Source: Porphyromonas loveana
GTDB lineage: Bacteria > Bacteroidota > Bacteroidia > Bacteroidales > Porphyromonadaceae
Direction: 5' to 3'
Length of the DNA: 37,559 nt
NCBI RefSeq assembly: GCF_003096695.1
Contig: NZ_QEKY01000017.1
Span: 1-37,559, forward strand
This document shows positions 26,291 through 34,409 of the stretch, in pieces; position 1 is the first letter of the stretch, and every line of letters starts with the position of its first letter. The position numbers were made by a program, and so were the translations under genes. A model generated the notes under the pieces. The model saw only the letters and a program-made list of their open reading frames with translations. It was not told where the DNA came from and ran no database searches.

Positions 26291-26947
26291 ATGACGCACG
26301 GCACCGACTTGCGACCTAAGCTCTCCCCATACGACTACGTGCGGTTGCAAGCCATACGCCTCGGCCGCTATCTCCTGCATCGCAGAGGGCATGGTGTGCA
26401 CTCGCCGTACGTATTCTATCTCATTACGCGCGTGATCGAAGAGCGCACGCCCTACTACTGCTTCGCCTCGTTGGCAGCCGGTACGCGGGATGTTCGCAGG
26501 AGTTGTTCCTACAGCGGGATCGCAAATGAGCGGGTATTGGAGCTTATCTTTCGGCTCGTCCTCTACACCGGAGCCAAACGTTGCATCGCCTTTTCGCCTG
26601 ATTCGTCTGTGCTCAAGCAATATGTGCAAGCAGCTTCTTCTACAATAGCATATGTGTCGGCAAAGGACTTGGACACAACTCCCCTCGTGGAAAAGTCCGC
26701 CCCCGTCCTAATGGTGGTGGAAGAGGAGGCTCTTGCCACGGCGGCCATGTCTGCATTGGCGGAAGGCTCATTCGCTGATGGCTCTATTCTCGTTTTACAT
26801 TGCCCCCGCCGTCGTGGAGCTGTCCGCACGCTGTGTCAGCAGATGTGGGAGCATCCCGAAGCACGGATATTGGTAGATGTCGGCGAAGTATTCATCGTCG
26901 TTTTTCATAGCGGACTGAACAAGCGACGCTACAAAGCGTTTCTATAA
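26291..26947 (+). CDS. Conserved hypothetical protein, methyltransferase-like but degenerate
   Basis: A 218-residue cytoplasmic protein. The N-terminal segment RRGHGVHSPYVFYLITRVIE resembles Bacteroidota proteins usually annotated as SAM-dependent O-methyltransferases. The Rossmann core is hard to see: where a GxGxG loop is expected it reads VLYTGAKRCIAFSPDSS, and the following acidic motif is weak. The C-terminal part (ILVDVGEVFIVVFHSGLNKRRYKAF) fits the terminal strands of that fold, with FHSGLNKRRYK reminiscent of the family end. It may bind no SAM. It lies 36 bp after uraA and 80 bp before the cobalamin gene, possibly in one transcript. Confidence 0.8.
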   Translation: MTHGTDLRPKLSPYDYVRLQAIRLGRYLLHRRGHGVHSPYVFYLITRVIEERTPYYCFASLAAGTRDVRRSCSYSGIANERVLELIFRLVLYTGAKRCIAFSPDSSVLKQYVQAASSTIAYVSAKDLDTTPLVEKSAPVLMVVEEEALATAAMSALAEGSFADGSILVLHCPRRRGAVRTLCQQMWEHPEARILVDVGEVFIVVFHSGLNKRRYKAFL

Positions 26948-27027
26948 ATGGACTACTCCTCTGCCCTTAGCGGCAGAGGCCGTACCCGTCCGACTATTAC
27001 GTCAAAAGCAATAAACGATCCGAACAA

Positions 27028-27591
27028 ATGGCCAAAAGCATGATTTACACCCGCACGGGTGATAAGGGTACGACCAGCCTCGTAGGAGGTGAACGTGTGC
27101 CCAAATACCATCAACGCATCGAGAGTTACGGTACTATCGACGAGCTAAACTCCTTCATTGGCTTACTGATGAGCGAGGATTTGCCCGCGGAAGATCAAGA
27201 CTTCCTGCGAGGCGTGCAGCACAAACTCTTTACCATCGGGTCGTATCTGGCGACCAATCAGGAGAGCACCGAGCTACACATCGAAAGCCGTGTGATGCCC
27301 GAAACCATCGAACGAATGGAAAAAGAGATAGACCGACTCGACGCATTGGCACCTCCGATGAAGGCTTTTATCCTCCCGGGAGGAAGCCGCACTACGTCCT
27401 TGGCGCACGTGTGCAGAACCGTCTGTCGCAGAGCGGAACGACTCATCCTGCGTCTGAGTGAAGAGGCGCTGGTGGAAGAACCGGTGATGCGCTACATCAA
27501 TCGACTGAGCGACTACTTCTTCGTCTTGGCGAGGAAAGAAGTGTGGCGCACCACGGGCGGCGAAATTATCTGGGACAAGTCCTGCGACTAA
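27028..27591 (+). CDS. Cob(I)yrinic acid a,c-diamide adenosyltransferase, PduO type
   Basis: A 187-residue ATP:cob(I)alamin adenosyltransferase that makes adenosylcobalamin for enzymes such as methylmalonyl-CoA mutase. The N-terminal ATP-binding motif is YTRTGDKGTTSLVGGERVPK. SYGTIDELNSFIG, FILPGGSRTTSLAHVCRTVCRRAERLI and YINRLSDYFFVLAR are standard PduO/MMAB signatures. The length is typical and the start ATG is unambiguous. It suits a succinate/propionate-type anaerobe using B12-dependent mutases. A strong terminator follows. Confidence 0.95.
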   Translation: MAKSMIYTRTGDKGTTSLVGGERVPKYHQRIESYGTIDELNSFIGLLMSEDLPAEDQDFLRGVQHKLFTIGSYLATNQESTELHIESRVMPETIERMEKEIDRLDALAPPMKAFILPGGSRTTSLAHVCRTVCRRAERLILRLSEEALVEEPVMRYINRLSDYFFVLARKEVWRTTGGEIIWDKSCD

Positions 27592-27638
27592 CCCCCTCCA
27601 TCCCGGATGAAGAGCCTCTCAGAAAGGACAAACAGAAG

Positions 27639-27672
27639 CGGCCGCGTCATAAACTCCATTATGACGCGGCCG
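27639..27672. terminator. Terminator between the adenosyltransferase gene and dpp11
   Basis: CGGCCGCGTCATAA (27639-27652) pairs perfectly with TTATGACGCGGCCG (27659-27672), with a 6-nt loop. A T-rich tail (TTTCCGTTTG) follows on the + strand. The genes are convergent, so it can serve both. Confidence 0.85.
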
Positions 27673-27718
27673 TTTCCGTTTGTGCGTATCAGCCTCGATG
27701 CGGCTGTGTCGCGATGCT

Positions 27719-29884
27719 TTAGCGAACGATATTCATTTCGTCGATCAGACGTTGGCAGCCACCCACCTTGTCAATAACGAGAAGGACATAGCGAATGTCC
27801 ACGATGATACTACGTTGGTAGTCGGCCAAATACTGGATGTCACCGCCGACACCTTCCCAGTTGCGGTCGAAGTTGAGACCTATCAAGGCTCCATCGGCAT
27901 TGAGTACGGGACTGCCGGAGTTACCTCCCGTCGTATGCGTTGTGGCACAGAAGGCTACGGGCATGGCTCCATTGGCATCGGCATAGCGACCATAATCGCG
28001 ACGCTGATACAAGTCTTTGAGCTTGGGATCTACGACAAACTCCCAGTTGTCGGGGTCTTCTTTCTCCATCACACCGGTAAGTGTGGTCTGGTGTCCGTAG
28101 TGAACATTGTCGCGGGGAGAATACCCTTTGACCTGTCCGTAGGTGAAGCGGAGTGTGAGATTGGCATCGGGAAACTGATCCTGCTCACCATCCATCTCCA
28201 GAAGACCGGCTATATAGGTGCGCTGAGCACGTAGGATAGGGTCGTCGTAGGGGCGAAGTTCTTGGTAGAGCTTGCGATATTCGCCAAAGACCGAAGCAGC
28301 AAAGAGTATCATTGGGTCCTCTGCAAGCTGCTCGGCAGAGGGTGATCCGTCGGCAAAACGAGCGAATTGCCCGGCACTGCCGTAGATGGAACGTGCGAAG
28401 ATGTCATCCACATAGGCCTGGACATTACCGGCAAAGCGGTCGCGAATGAGCTGCAGGTGTGCGGGAAGCTTCTCATACGGTATCTCGCGGATGTACTCGG
28501 TGAGCATAGCCACAGCTATCTTCTTGTCCACCTCGGCACTATAGTCCTTATCAGCAAAAGCATTGTATCGGGTGCGAAGGTCGCTTATCATGGTGCGGCG
28601 GGCATTGGCATCGCCGCTCTTGAGGGCGTTGATCTCTGCCTCTGTAGGTATGGGAGCGCGAGCAAATTCGATGCCGCGTATAATGCCCTCTTCTAACATC
28701 AAATAGCGACGACGCAGATCGGCGCGCTTGCTCACAGTAGCATCGATCTCGCTAATAGCTTGAGCATACTGAGGCTTGCCTTGTGCATTGCCCCAAGCTA
28801 TCAATCGGTCCTGCATAGCCTGTTTCGTTTCGCGGAGGCCTCGCGTTTTGATCGCCCAGTTGGCTCCGATTGCACGTTTGTAGCCGTTTTGTGAACCTGC
28901 ATACTTGGCCGAATACATGATTTTGATCTGAGGATCGGCAAGCATTTCGCCCAACATAACACCCTGACGGATGTCACGCATACGGATGCGGATGTCGTTG
29001 TCCAAACTCTTCCATTCGTCCACCTCAGAAGCGGTGAAATAGCGATGTGTAGTCCCGGGGAAACCCATGATCATGGCGAAGTCCTTCTCTTGTACACCAC
29101 CGAGGGAGATGTTGAAGTATTTTTTCGGTCTCAGGGGTACATTGTCGGGAGAATAAGGAGCGGGATTGCCGTTCTTGTCTGCGTAGATACGGAAGATAGA
29201 GAAATCGCCCGTGTGGCGCGGCCACATCCAGTTGTCGGTGTCGGCACCAAACTTCCCGATATTGCTCGGAGGTGCACCCACAAGACGAACATCCGTATAG
29301 GTCTTCTTGGTGAACATCAAATAGAGATTACCTCCATAGAATGCCTTGATTTCAACTGAAAGACCGGGGTTCTTGGTGCTGAAGTTCTTGCCCACTCGCT
29401 TATCCGCCAACTTCTGCAGGTACTTAGGCGAGAGGTATTCCATGCTGTTAGGATCCTTGATAGACTTGAGTTCTTTCTTGACATAGTCCGTTACGTCCTC
29501 AATCTTATCAATAAAAACAACTGAAATATCCTTGTTAGGCAGTTCGTCTGCCTCATTCATTGCCCAGAAACCATCTTCAAGATAGTTATGTTCGAGGGTA
29601 CTATGAGCCTGAATCATGCTATAGCCGCAGTGGTGATTGGTCAGGACTAATCCTCTGTCAGAAACAACCTCACCCGTACATCCTCCATCGAAGAGAACGA
29701 CGGCATCTTTGAGTGACGTGCCGTCGGGGTTATAGAGATCATATTCTTTCATCTTGAGTCCGCGTTCTTTCATCTGCGCATACTTCCGGCTCAGTTGCTG
29801 CATCAGCCACATACCTTCATCGGCACGGGCTATCTGCGTTAGGCAAAGAACCGCAAAGAGGGGAAGCAATAGTTTTTTCTTCAT
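27719..29884 (-). CDS. dpp11: Dipeptidyl-peptidase 11 (S46 family, Asp/Glu-specific)
   Basis: The start at 29884 (MKKKLLLPLFAVLCLTQIARA) gives 721 residues with a signal peptide cleaved near Ala21. The longer frame from 29929 is rejected. It is a periplasmic serine exopeptidase releasing N-terminal dipeptides with Asp or Glu at P1, key to peptide-based growth of Porphyromonas. Catalytic His85 is in TNHHCGY and Ser656 in GGNSGSPV. The catalytic Asp is near 227 (GADTDNWMWPRHTGD). Arg674 in NFDRNWEG corresponds to the DPP11 specificity Arg (673 in P. gingivalis); DPP7 has Gly there. Relative to my memory of P. gingivalis DPP11 there is one inserted residue near 550. It stands alone as a transcription unit. 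Confidence 0.95.
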   Translation of the reverse strand: MKKKLLLPLFAVLCLTQIARADEGMWLMQQLSRKYAQMKERGLKMKEYDLYNPDGTSLKDAVVLFDGGCTGEVVSDRGLVLTNHHCGYSMIQAHSTLEHNYLEDGFWAMNEADELPNKDISVVFIDKIEDVTDYVKKELKSIKDPNSMEYLSPKYLQKLADKRVGKNFSTKNPGLSVEIKAFYGGNLYLMFTKKTYTDVRLVGAPPSNIGKFGADTDNWMWPRHTGDFSIFRIYADKNGNPAPYSPDNVPLRPKKYFNISLGGVQEKDFAMIMGFPGTTHRYFTASEVDEWKSLDNDIRIRMRDIRQGVMLGEMLADPQIKIMYSAKYAGSQNGYKRAIGANWAIKTRGLRETKQAMQDRLIAWGNAQGKPQYAQAISEIDATVSKRADLRRRYLMLEEGIIRGIEFARAPIPTEAEINALKSGDANARRTMISDLRTRYNAFADKDYSAEVDKKIAVAMLTEYIREIPYEKLPAHLQLIRDRFAGNVQAYVDDIFARSIYGSAGQFARFADGSPSAEQLAEDPMILFAASVFGEYRKLYQELRPYDDPILRAQRTYIAGLLEMDGEQDQFPDANLTLRFTYGQVKGYSPRDNVHYGHQTTLTGVMEKEDPDNWEFVVDPKLKDLYQRRDYGRYADANGAMPVAFCATTHTTGGNSGSPVLNADGALIGLNFDRNWEGVGGDIQYLADYQRSIIVDIRYVLLVIDKVGGCQRLIDEMNIVR

Positions 29885-29949
29885 TATTATTGGGTTTAAG
29901 TTTGTATGGATGTTTTTGTTATTGCTCAAAGGATGGAGAGGGCGGTGCC

Positions 29950-30405
29950 CTACCGCTGGATACCCGCAATAAAGGAATTGTAGTAACGTTTGTCTCCCGT
30001 CACCTCATGGTCTATCCAATCGGGCAGGGCTACATCCTCGTCTTCTCTCTGCAATTCTACCTCCGCGATGACCAAGCCGTGGTGCAAACCTTCGAATACA
30101 TCTACCTCCCACATATGCCCTTCGTAGGGGATGCAATAGCGAGTCTTGCGTATATAACCGGGCAAGCATAGTGAGAGCATCTCCTTCGCATCCTCAAGCG
30201 GCAGCGCGTATTCATACTCATGGCGACTGAATCCACCCGCCTGAGTCTTACCCTTGACCGTGATGCAGGCTTCCTCTTCACATAGACGGATGCGCACGGT
30301 GCGCACACCGTCTGCAACAAGATAGCCTTGCGTGATATGACGAACCTTGACGGCTTGCGCCTTGAAGTCGTCGTTGCGGACGAGAAACTTTCTTTCTATT
30401 TCCAT
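29950..30405 (-). CDS. CYTH domain protein
   Basis: A 151-residue soluble protein. The start MEIERKFLV is the ExExK signature of the CYTH/triphosphate tunnel metalloenzyme superfamily. VRIRLCEEEACITVKGKT and YEYALPLEDAKEML supply the paired basic and acidic tunnel residues, and EVDVFEGLHHGLVIAEVEL completes the tunnel. Members hydrolyse inorganic or organic triphosphates; bacterial single-domain forms are often tripolyphosphatases. The exact substrate is unknown. It lies 65 bp upstream of dpp11 and 66 bp downstream of the Smr gene. Confidence 0.92.
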   Translation of the reverse strand: MEIERKFLVRNDDFKAQAVKVRHITQGYLVADGVRTVRIRLCEEEACITVKGKTQAGGFSRHEYEYALPLEDAKEMLSLCLPGYIRKTRYCIPYEGHMWEVDVFEGLHHGLVIAEVELQREDEDVALPDWIDHEVTGDKRYYNSFIAGIQR

Positions 30406-30471
30406 GTAGTGATGATAAAATAATGATTCTCTTATAAGAAAGAGGAGGCAGCGTGTACCTTTCCTTTATTA

Positions 30472-31596
30472 CTAATGTATAATGACCATGGTGGCTCCGA
30501 AGCCATACTCACGGAAGGAAGCATCTTGGAAACGATGCTGTTTGTAGCGTGTGCGTAACTCCTTCTCAATTGCTTGGCGCAGTACGCCCTCACCCTTGCC
30601 ATGAATGAAGACGATCTTCTGGCCTTTGCTTTGGGCATATTCGGCCATGACTTCGTGGAATTTATCGAGCTGGTATTGTAGAATATCACCGTTCTTCATG
30701 CCCGCTGTGGTCTCAAGGAGTTCCCCCGCATGCAGGTCGATCTCTACAATCTCGGGCTTCTTGGACACAGGAGCTTTCCGAGCAGGAGCCGGTGCAGTAC
30801 GATCGATCAGCTCCTTAGATTTCATCGCTGCTTCAATGGTCTGCGGATCAATGACAGCTTCGGTCACGGGTCTGTCGTGCTCTAAGACAGGATAGACCAA
30901 CGCATTGTCTTCGAAGAAATCATTTTCCTTGAAGCAATGGAGTTTGACGAACTTGATGGTATCGAGCTTTAGCTCCACAGACAAGGCAGGTTTGAGGAGG
31001 AAAGTCTTTCGCTCCTTATGGGCCATGAGCTGCAAGCACACCCGTTCCATATCTTGGAGGTCGGCAGCAGTAAACTCTTCGATGAATAGTTTGGTATTGG
31101 GCTCTATCATGCCCGAAGCTCGCAGCTTCCACCCCGTAGGCAGCAGGGAGAGATAATGGTAGTGGATACAGTAGTTGCTGTCATTGATCAGATAGCACTC
31201 GTAAGGCTCCGTACCCAGACGCTGCTCATTCATGGGCAGATAGGCCAGATATACTTCGAGACTGTCATGTCCTGCCAATTCGGTGTGCAGAAGACGAGGC
31301 TGGGCATCGGCAGGCTTATGCTTTTCTGGTGCAAGGGAGGCGGGCTCTTGTCGCCTTTTCTCTTGCTGACCTTTCTTGGCTTCTTCTTCCCGTCTCTTAT
31401 CCATGGGGGATTTGTAAGCGGGAATAAAGGTGTCGTTCTCACCCACCATCACACATTCCTGCAGGGGGGTGGGTATTTCGAATCCGTCTTCGCCCTCTAC
31501 CCAGGCAATTTTGCCACTGATGCGGCAGACAACTCCGCCACCTTGTGAATTGAGGAAGCGTACACGGCTACCTATTTTGATGTTGTTCGTACTCAT
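30472..31596 (-). CDS. DUF2027 domain protein with C-terminal Smr domain
   Basis: A 374-residue cytoplasmic protein of Bacteroidota. The N-terminal part (about 1-60) is a small beta domain, GSRVRFLNSQGGGVVCRISG onward. The middle part (about 110-250) is the DUF2027 beta region, with PYECYLINDSNYCIHYHY. The two are joined by a charged Lys/Glu/Gln-rich linker (about 62-105). The C-terminal Smr domain (about 285-374) has EIDLHAGEL and IVFIHGKGEGVLRQAIEKEL, the LDLHG-like and HGKG motifs of MutS2-type Smr nucleases. It may act on nucleic acids or stalled ribosomes, but this is inference from Smr. Confidence 0.92.
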   Translation of the reverse strand: MSTNNIKIGSRVRFLNSQGGGVVCRISGKIAWVEGEDGFEIPTPLQECVMVGENDTFIPAYKSPMDKRREEEAKKGQQEKRRQEPASLAPEKHKPADAQPRLLHTELAGHDSLEVYLAYLPMNEQRLGTEPYECYLINDSNYCIHYHYLSLLPTGWKLRASGMIEPNTKLFIEEFTAADLQDMERVCLQLMAHKERKTFLLKPALSVELKLDTIKFVKLHCFKENDFFEDNALVYPVLEHDRPVTEAVIDPQTIEAAMKSKELIDRTAPAPARKAPVSKKPEIVEIDLHAGELLETTAGMKNGDILQYQLDKFHEVMAEYAQSKGQKIVFIHGKGEGVLRQAIEKELRTRYKQHRFQDASFREYGFGATMVIIH

Positions 31597-31633
31597 TGAT
31601 GAATGGGGTTGGTCACGTTCGTACCTGATATTG

Positions 31634-31793
31634 AGGCTGTGTCCTAAAGGGCGAACTGCTACGTTGCTTTCGAGATTCGGGTTCAGTCATATACCATAGT
31701 ATACTCCCGTATCCTCACTCTCAGCTCCTAACATTTCACCCTTTCTAACACAACCTCTGAGGCTGAGCCAAAATCGAATTTATGACACAACCT
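31634..31793. mobile_element. MITE-like element with 15-bp imperfect terminal inverted repeats
   Basis: The left end AGGCTGTGTCCTAAA (31634-31648) and the right end TTTATGACACAACCT (31779-31793) are inverted repeats matching at 13 of 15 positions. The 160 bp between them has no ORF of note. It contains GAGGCTGAGCCAAAA (31759-31773), also found at 6310-6324, and an internal ACACAACCT echoing the right end. No clear target-site duplication is visible. It is probably a non-autonomous element or the relic of an IS. Confidence 0.5.
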
Positions 31794-31824
31794 TGTTTTA
31801 TTGAGAAATAGGATCTGTTATATT

Positions 31825-32370
31825 TTACCGGAAGAGAGTGCCGGCAGCTACTTCGTCGGCTGCCTGATCACCTTGGAGGTAACGCACGACTTCCAAAGCG
31901 AAGGCAAAGACACAAGCCGGCCCCTTACCGGTGATAATATGGCCGTCGCAAGTAGCAGCTTCGGCAGTATAGGTAGCGCCTTCGAGCTTAGACTCAAACC
32001 CGGGATAACAAGTGGCTTTGCGTCCGTTTACGAAGCCCAAGCTACCAAATACCATCGGCGCAGCACAGATGGCGGCCACGAGCTTTCCTTGGGTATAGTA
32101 GGCGCTGAGCAGGGCGTGGAGGGGTTCACAATTATTCAGATGTTCCGCCCCGGGCAAACCTCCGGGCAGCACGAGAGCATCTACAGCAGGCAGATTGTCC
32201 ATCAGGCGATCGGCCTTCACGGTAATGCCATTGGCACCCTGCACCTCGAGAGAGTCGGTGATGGATACGAACTCGGCTGCAAGGCCGCCGCGGCGGAGGA
32301 TATCCAGTGTACCTATGGCTTCGGTCTCTTCAAAGCCGGGTGCCAGAAAAACGAATGCTGTCTTTTTCAT
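31825..32370 (-). CDS. DJ-1/PfpI family protein (YajL/ThiJ-like)
   Basis: A 181-residue cytoplasmic protein of the DJ-1 superfamily. The nucleophile-elbow cysteine is Cys102 in AAICAAP. Glu15/Glu16 (PGFEETEA) provide the acidic partner, and His is nearby in the DALVLPGGLPGAEHL region. Family members act as redox-sensitive chaperones or glyoxalase/deglycase-like enzymes. The name ThiJ is historical. It starts 22 bp after tonB, so it is the last gene of the pdxJ-exbB-exbD-tonB cluster. Confidence 0.94.
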   Translation of the reverse strand: MKKTAFVFLAPGFEETEAIGTLDILRRGGLAAEFVSITDSLEVQGANGITVKADRLMDNLPAVDALVLPGGLPGAEHLNNCEPLHALLSAYYTQGKLVAAICAAPMVFGSLGFVNGRKATCYPGFESKLEGATYTAEAATCDGHIITGKGPACVFAFALEVVRYLQGDQAADEVAAGTLFR

Positions 32371-32392
32371 ATTGTAGTCCTGTGTTAGTTGA

Positions 32393-33220
32393 TTATTTGA
32401 TGTCGAAGTGGTAAGTGATTACGCCTTCTTGATCTCCACCGCCGGGAATGGCGTTGAAGCGCGTAGCTTTGGCAGCTTCGATGGCTGCTCGCTGAGCTGA
32501 AGCATCGGTCAGGTTCGTACCACGCAACCTGATACTGGCCTCGGTAACTCGGCCTGCATTATTCACAACGATATTGACTCTGACGGTACCTCGTATCGGC
32601 TTACTATACTGTGGCCTCTGCGGATAGCCACCATTGCCTACAATGGTTCGTCCGGTGAGCGAATAAGAAGAGCCGCTGCCGCCGGGGTTACCTTGATTGC
32701 CGTTGGGGGTGTTTCCTGTCCCCTGAGTGCTACCCTGTCCCGCACCTCGACCGAAAGCTCCTGCCACATTGTTGCTGATGACTTGTCCGGCCTCGGCCTT
32801 ACGCCTGCGCTCTGCTTCGGCAGCAGCTTCGGCACGCTTGCGAGCTTCTTCGGCCTCACGTCTGAGTTTTTGCTCAGCTTCTCGACGTACTCTCTCTGCA
32901 TTGGCCATATGCGGAGCAGGTTCGATCTCCTGACGGAGTTCCGATTTGGCTCGAACTGTCGGTTTATTGACTACAGGCTGACTCTCTTGAGGCAGTTGCT
33001 CCTGTTGCACATCGGGGTTGGATACCGACTCTTGGGGGGCAGGTTCGAAGTCACCGGAGGAGAGTTCCGTAGTACCGAAGTTGATGAGAATCAGCTCCTC
33101 GGGTTCTTCACGGGGAGCAGCACGGAGGTGCAGCACGAACAAGAGGGCAAGCAGACCGACATGCACTCCTACAGATACTGCCAGAGCGATGACATTGCGT
33201 TTGATTTTCTCTTGTTGCAT
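32393..33220 (-). CDS. tonB: TonB energy-transducing protein
   Basis: A 275-residue protein anchored by one N-terminal TM helix (about 10-30, VIALAVSVGVHVGLLALLFV). A proline- and glutamine-bearing periplasmic region follows. A highly charged Ala/Glu/Arg coiled-coil stretch lies at about 108-142, then a Gly/Asn-rich linker (about 150-180). The TonB C-terminal domain is at about 195-275 (GTVRVNIVVNNAGRVTEASIRLRGTNL). It passes proton-motive force from ExbB/ExbD to outer-membrane receptors for haem, metals or peptides. It lies 4 bp after exbD. Confidence 0.92.
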   Translation of the reverse strand: MQQEKIKRNVIALAVSVGVHVGLLALLFVLHLRAAPREEPEELILINFGTTELSSGDFEPAPQESVSNPDVQQEQLPQESQPVVNKPTVRAKSELRQEIEPAPHMANAERVRREAEQKLRREAEEARKRAEAAAEAERRRKAEAGQVISNNVAGAFGRGAGQGSTQGTGNTPNGNQGNPGGSGSSYSLTGRTIVGNGGYPQRPQYSKPIRGTVRVNIVVNNAGRVTEASIRLRGTNLTDASAQRAAIEAAKATRFNAIPGGGDQEGVITYHFDIK

Positions 33221-33224
33221 GAGA

Positions 33225-33644
33225 TTACTGTTTGCTTTGAGCTTTGGTGGCCAAGACCACCTTCATTTTGTTTTCTGCAGCCAAGCTTAGGACTTTGACA
33301 ACCTCACGGTAGGGAACGGTCTCATCGGCATATATGGCGACAAACATCTCAGGATTGCGGCTTTGTTCTTGCAGCAACAATGGGAGTATTTCCTCGAAAG
33401 CCACCTCGTGCCCTTTATCTTGTCCGAAAGCGGCGAAGTAGCGCATATCTTCTGAAATGGTAATTCGGGCCAACGGAGATTCAGGTGCCGACTGCTGCAT
33501 GGCAGAAGGAAGGGAAACCCGAAGTGCATTGGGCACGATAAGCGTGCTCGTCACCATGAAGAAGATAAGCAAGAGGAATATCACGTCGGTCATAGAAGCC
33601 ATGCTGAACAGCTCTGTGACCTTGGTCTTACGTTTCAGGCTCAT
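33225..33644 (-). CDS. exbD: Biopolymer transport protein ExbD/TolR
   Basis: A 139-residue protein with a short cytoplasmic N-terminus (MSLKRKTKVTELFSMASMTD) and one TM helix (VIFLLLIFFMVTSTLIVP). The periplasmic ExbD/TolR domain follows. The TM-proximal Asp (Asp20, SMTDVIFLLL) is the proton-carrying residue of this family. The start overlaps the exbB stop by 4 bp (coordinates 33641-33644), showing translational coupling. Confidence 0.94.
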   Translation of the reverse strand: MSLKRKTKVTELFSMASMTDVIFLLLIFFMVTSTLIVPNALRVSLPSAMQQSAPESPLARITISEDMRYFAAFGQDKGHEVAFEEILPLLLQEQSRNPEMFVAIYADETVPYREVVKVLSLAAENKMKVVLATKAQSKQ

Positions 33645-34372
33645 TTCTTAATGGGTTCGTTAAGGAGATCCATAAACTCCAGCGTCTTGGTTTCCATCTT
33701 ATTGACCACCTTGTCCACCTGAGCCACCAGATAGTTGTAGGCAAATAGAGTTACGATACCAACCACCAAACCCCCTACGGTCGTCACCAAGGCTTCATAG
33801 ATACCACCGGATAGGAGCGCTACGTCAACGCCTCCGCTTCCGGCATTGGCCATGTCAAAGAAAGCACGCACCATACCGGTTACTGTACCCAAGAAACCGA
33901 TCATGGGTGCTCCGGCTGCAATGGTGGCAATGATGGGCAGACCTTTTTCCATTTTACCGATCTCGATATTGCCGGTATTCTCGATGGCTACCAATACATC
34001 GCTCAAAGGTCTTCCCAAACGGGTGATACCCTTGGCGATCATGCGTGCCGAAGGAGTACCCTTGTCTTGACAGAGACGCATGGCCGAATCGATTTTTCCT
34101 TCGTGGATGTAGTCTTTGATTCTATCCATAAAGGAATCTTCTTCACGTCCTGCCGCTCTGATTTCGATTACCTTGCGTACAAAGATGTAGATGGCCAATG
34201 CGGAAAGGAGAGCCAGTACGATCATGATCCATCCACCCTTGACGGCCAGGTCCATAATGGAGAGTGAGGTCTCGACAGGTGCGGCCGCAGCGTTTACTGT
34301 AGTAAGAGAGTCGATCGGCGTACCAGCCGGTTGTGCAGTTATTTGCAGAAAAGGGATGCTTAAGAAGTTCAT
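33641..34372 (-). CDS. exbB: MotA/TolQ/ExbB proton channel protein
   Basis: A 243-residue inner-membrane protein with three TM segments: about 45-70, and two after the cytoplasmic domain near 150-170 and 190-215. GAPMIGFLGTVTGMVRAFFDMA and YEALVTTVGGLVVGIVTLFAYNYL are the diagnostic ExbB/TolQ stretches. It forms the pentameric proton channel around ExbD. It overlaps exbD by 4 bp and follows pdxJ by 37 bp. TolQ versus ExbB cannot be told from this protein alone; the adjacent tonB favours ExbB. Confidence 0.93.
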   Translation of the reverse strand: MNFLSIPFLQITAQPAGTPIDSLTTVNAAAAPVETSLSIMDLAVKGGWIMIVLALLSALAIYIFVRKVIEIRAAGREEDSFMDRIKDYIHEGKIDSAMRLCQDKGTPSARMIAKGITRLGRPLSDVLVAIENTGNIEIGKMEKGLPIIATIAAGAPMIGFLGTVTGMVRAFFDMANAGSGGVDVALLSGGIYEALVTTVGGLVVGIVTLFAYNYLVAQVDKVVNKMETKTLEFMDLLNEPIKK

Positions 34373-34409
34373 TGGATTATCAATATCATTATTAGTGTTT
34401 GTACTTTAT

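Noticed and set aside
29885-29929. Longer N-terminus of dpp11 starting at 29929
   Set aside because: The extra 15 residues would place a polar stretch before a textbook signal peptide that begins MKKKLLLPLF.
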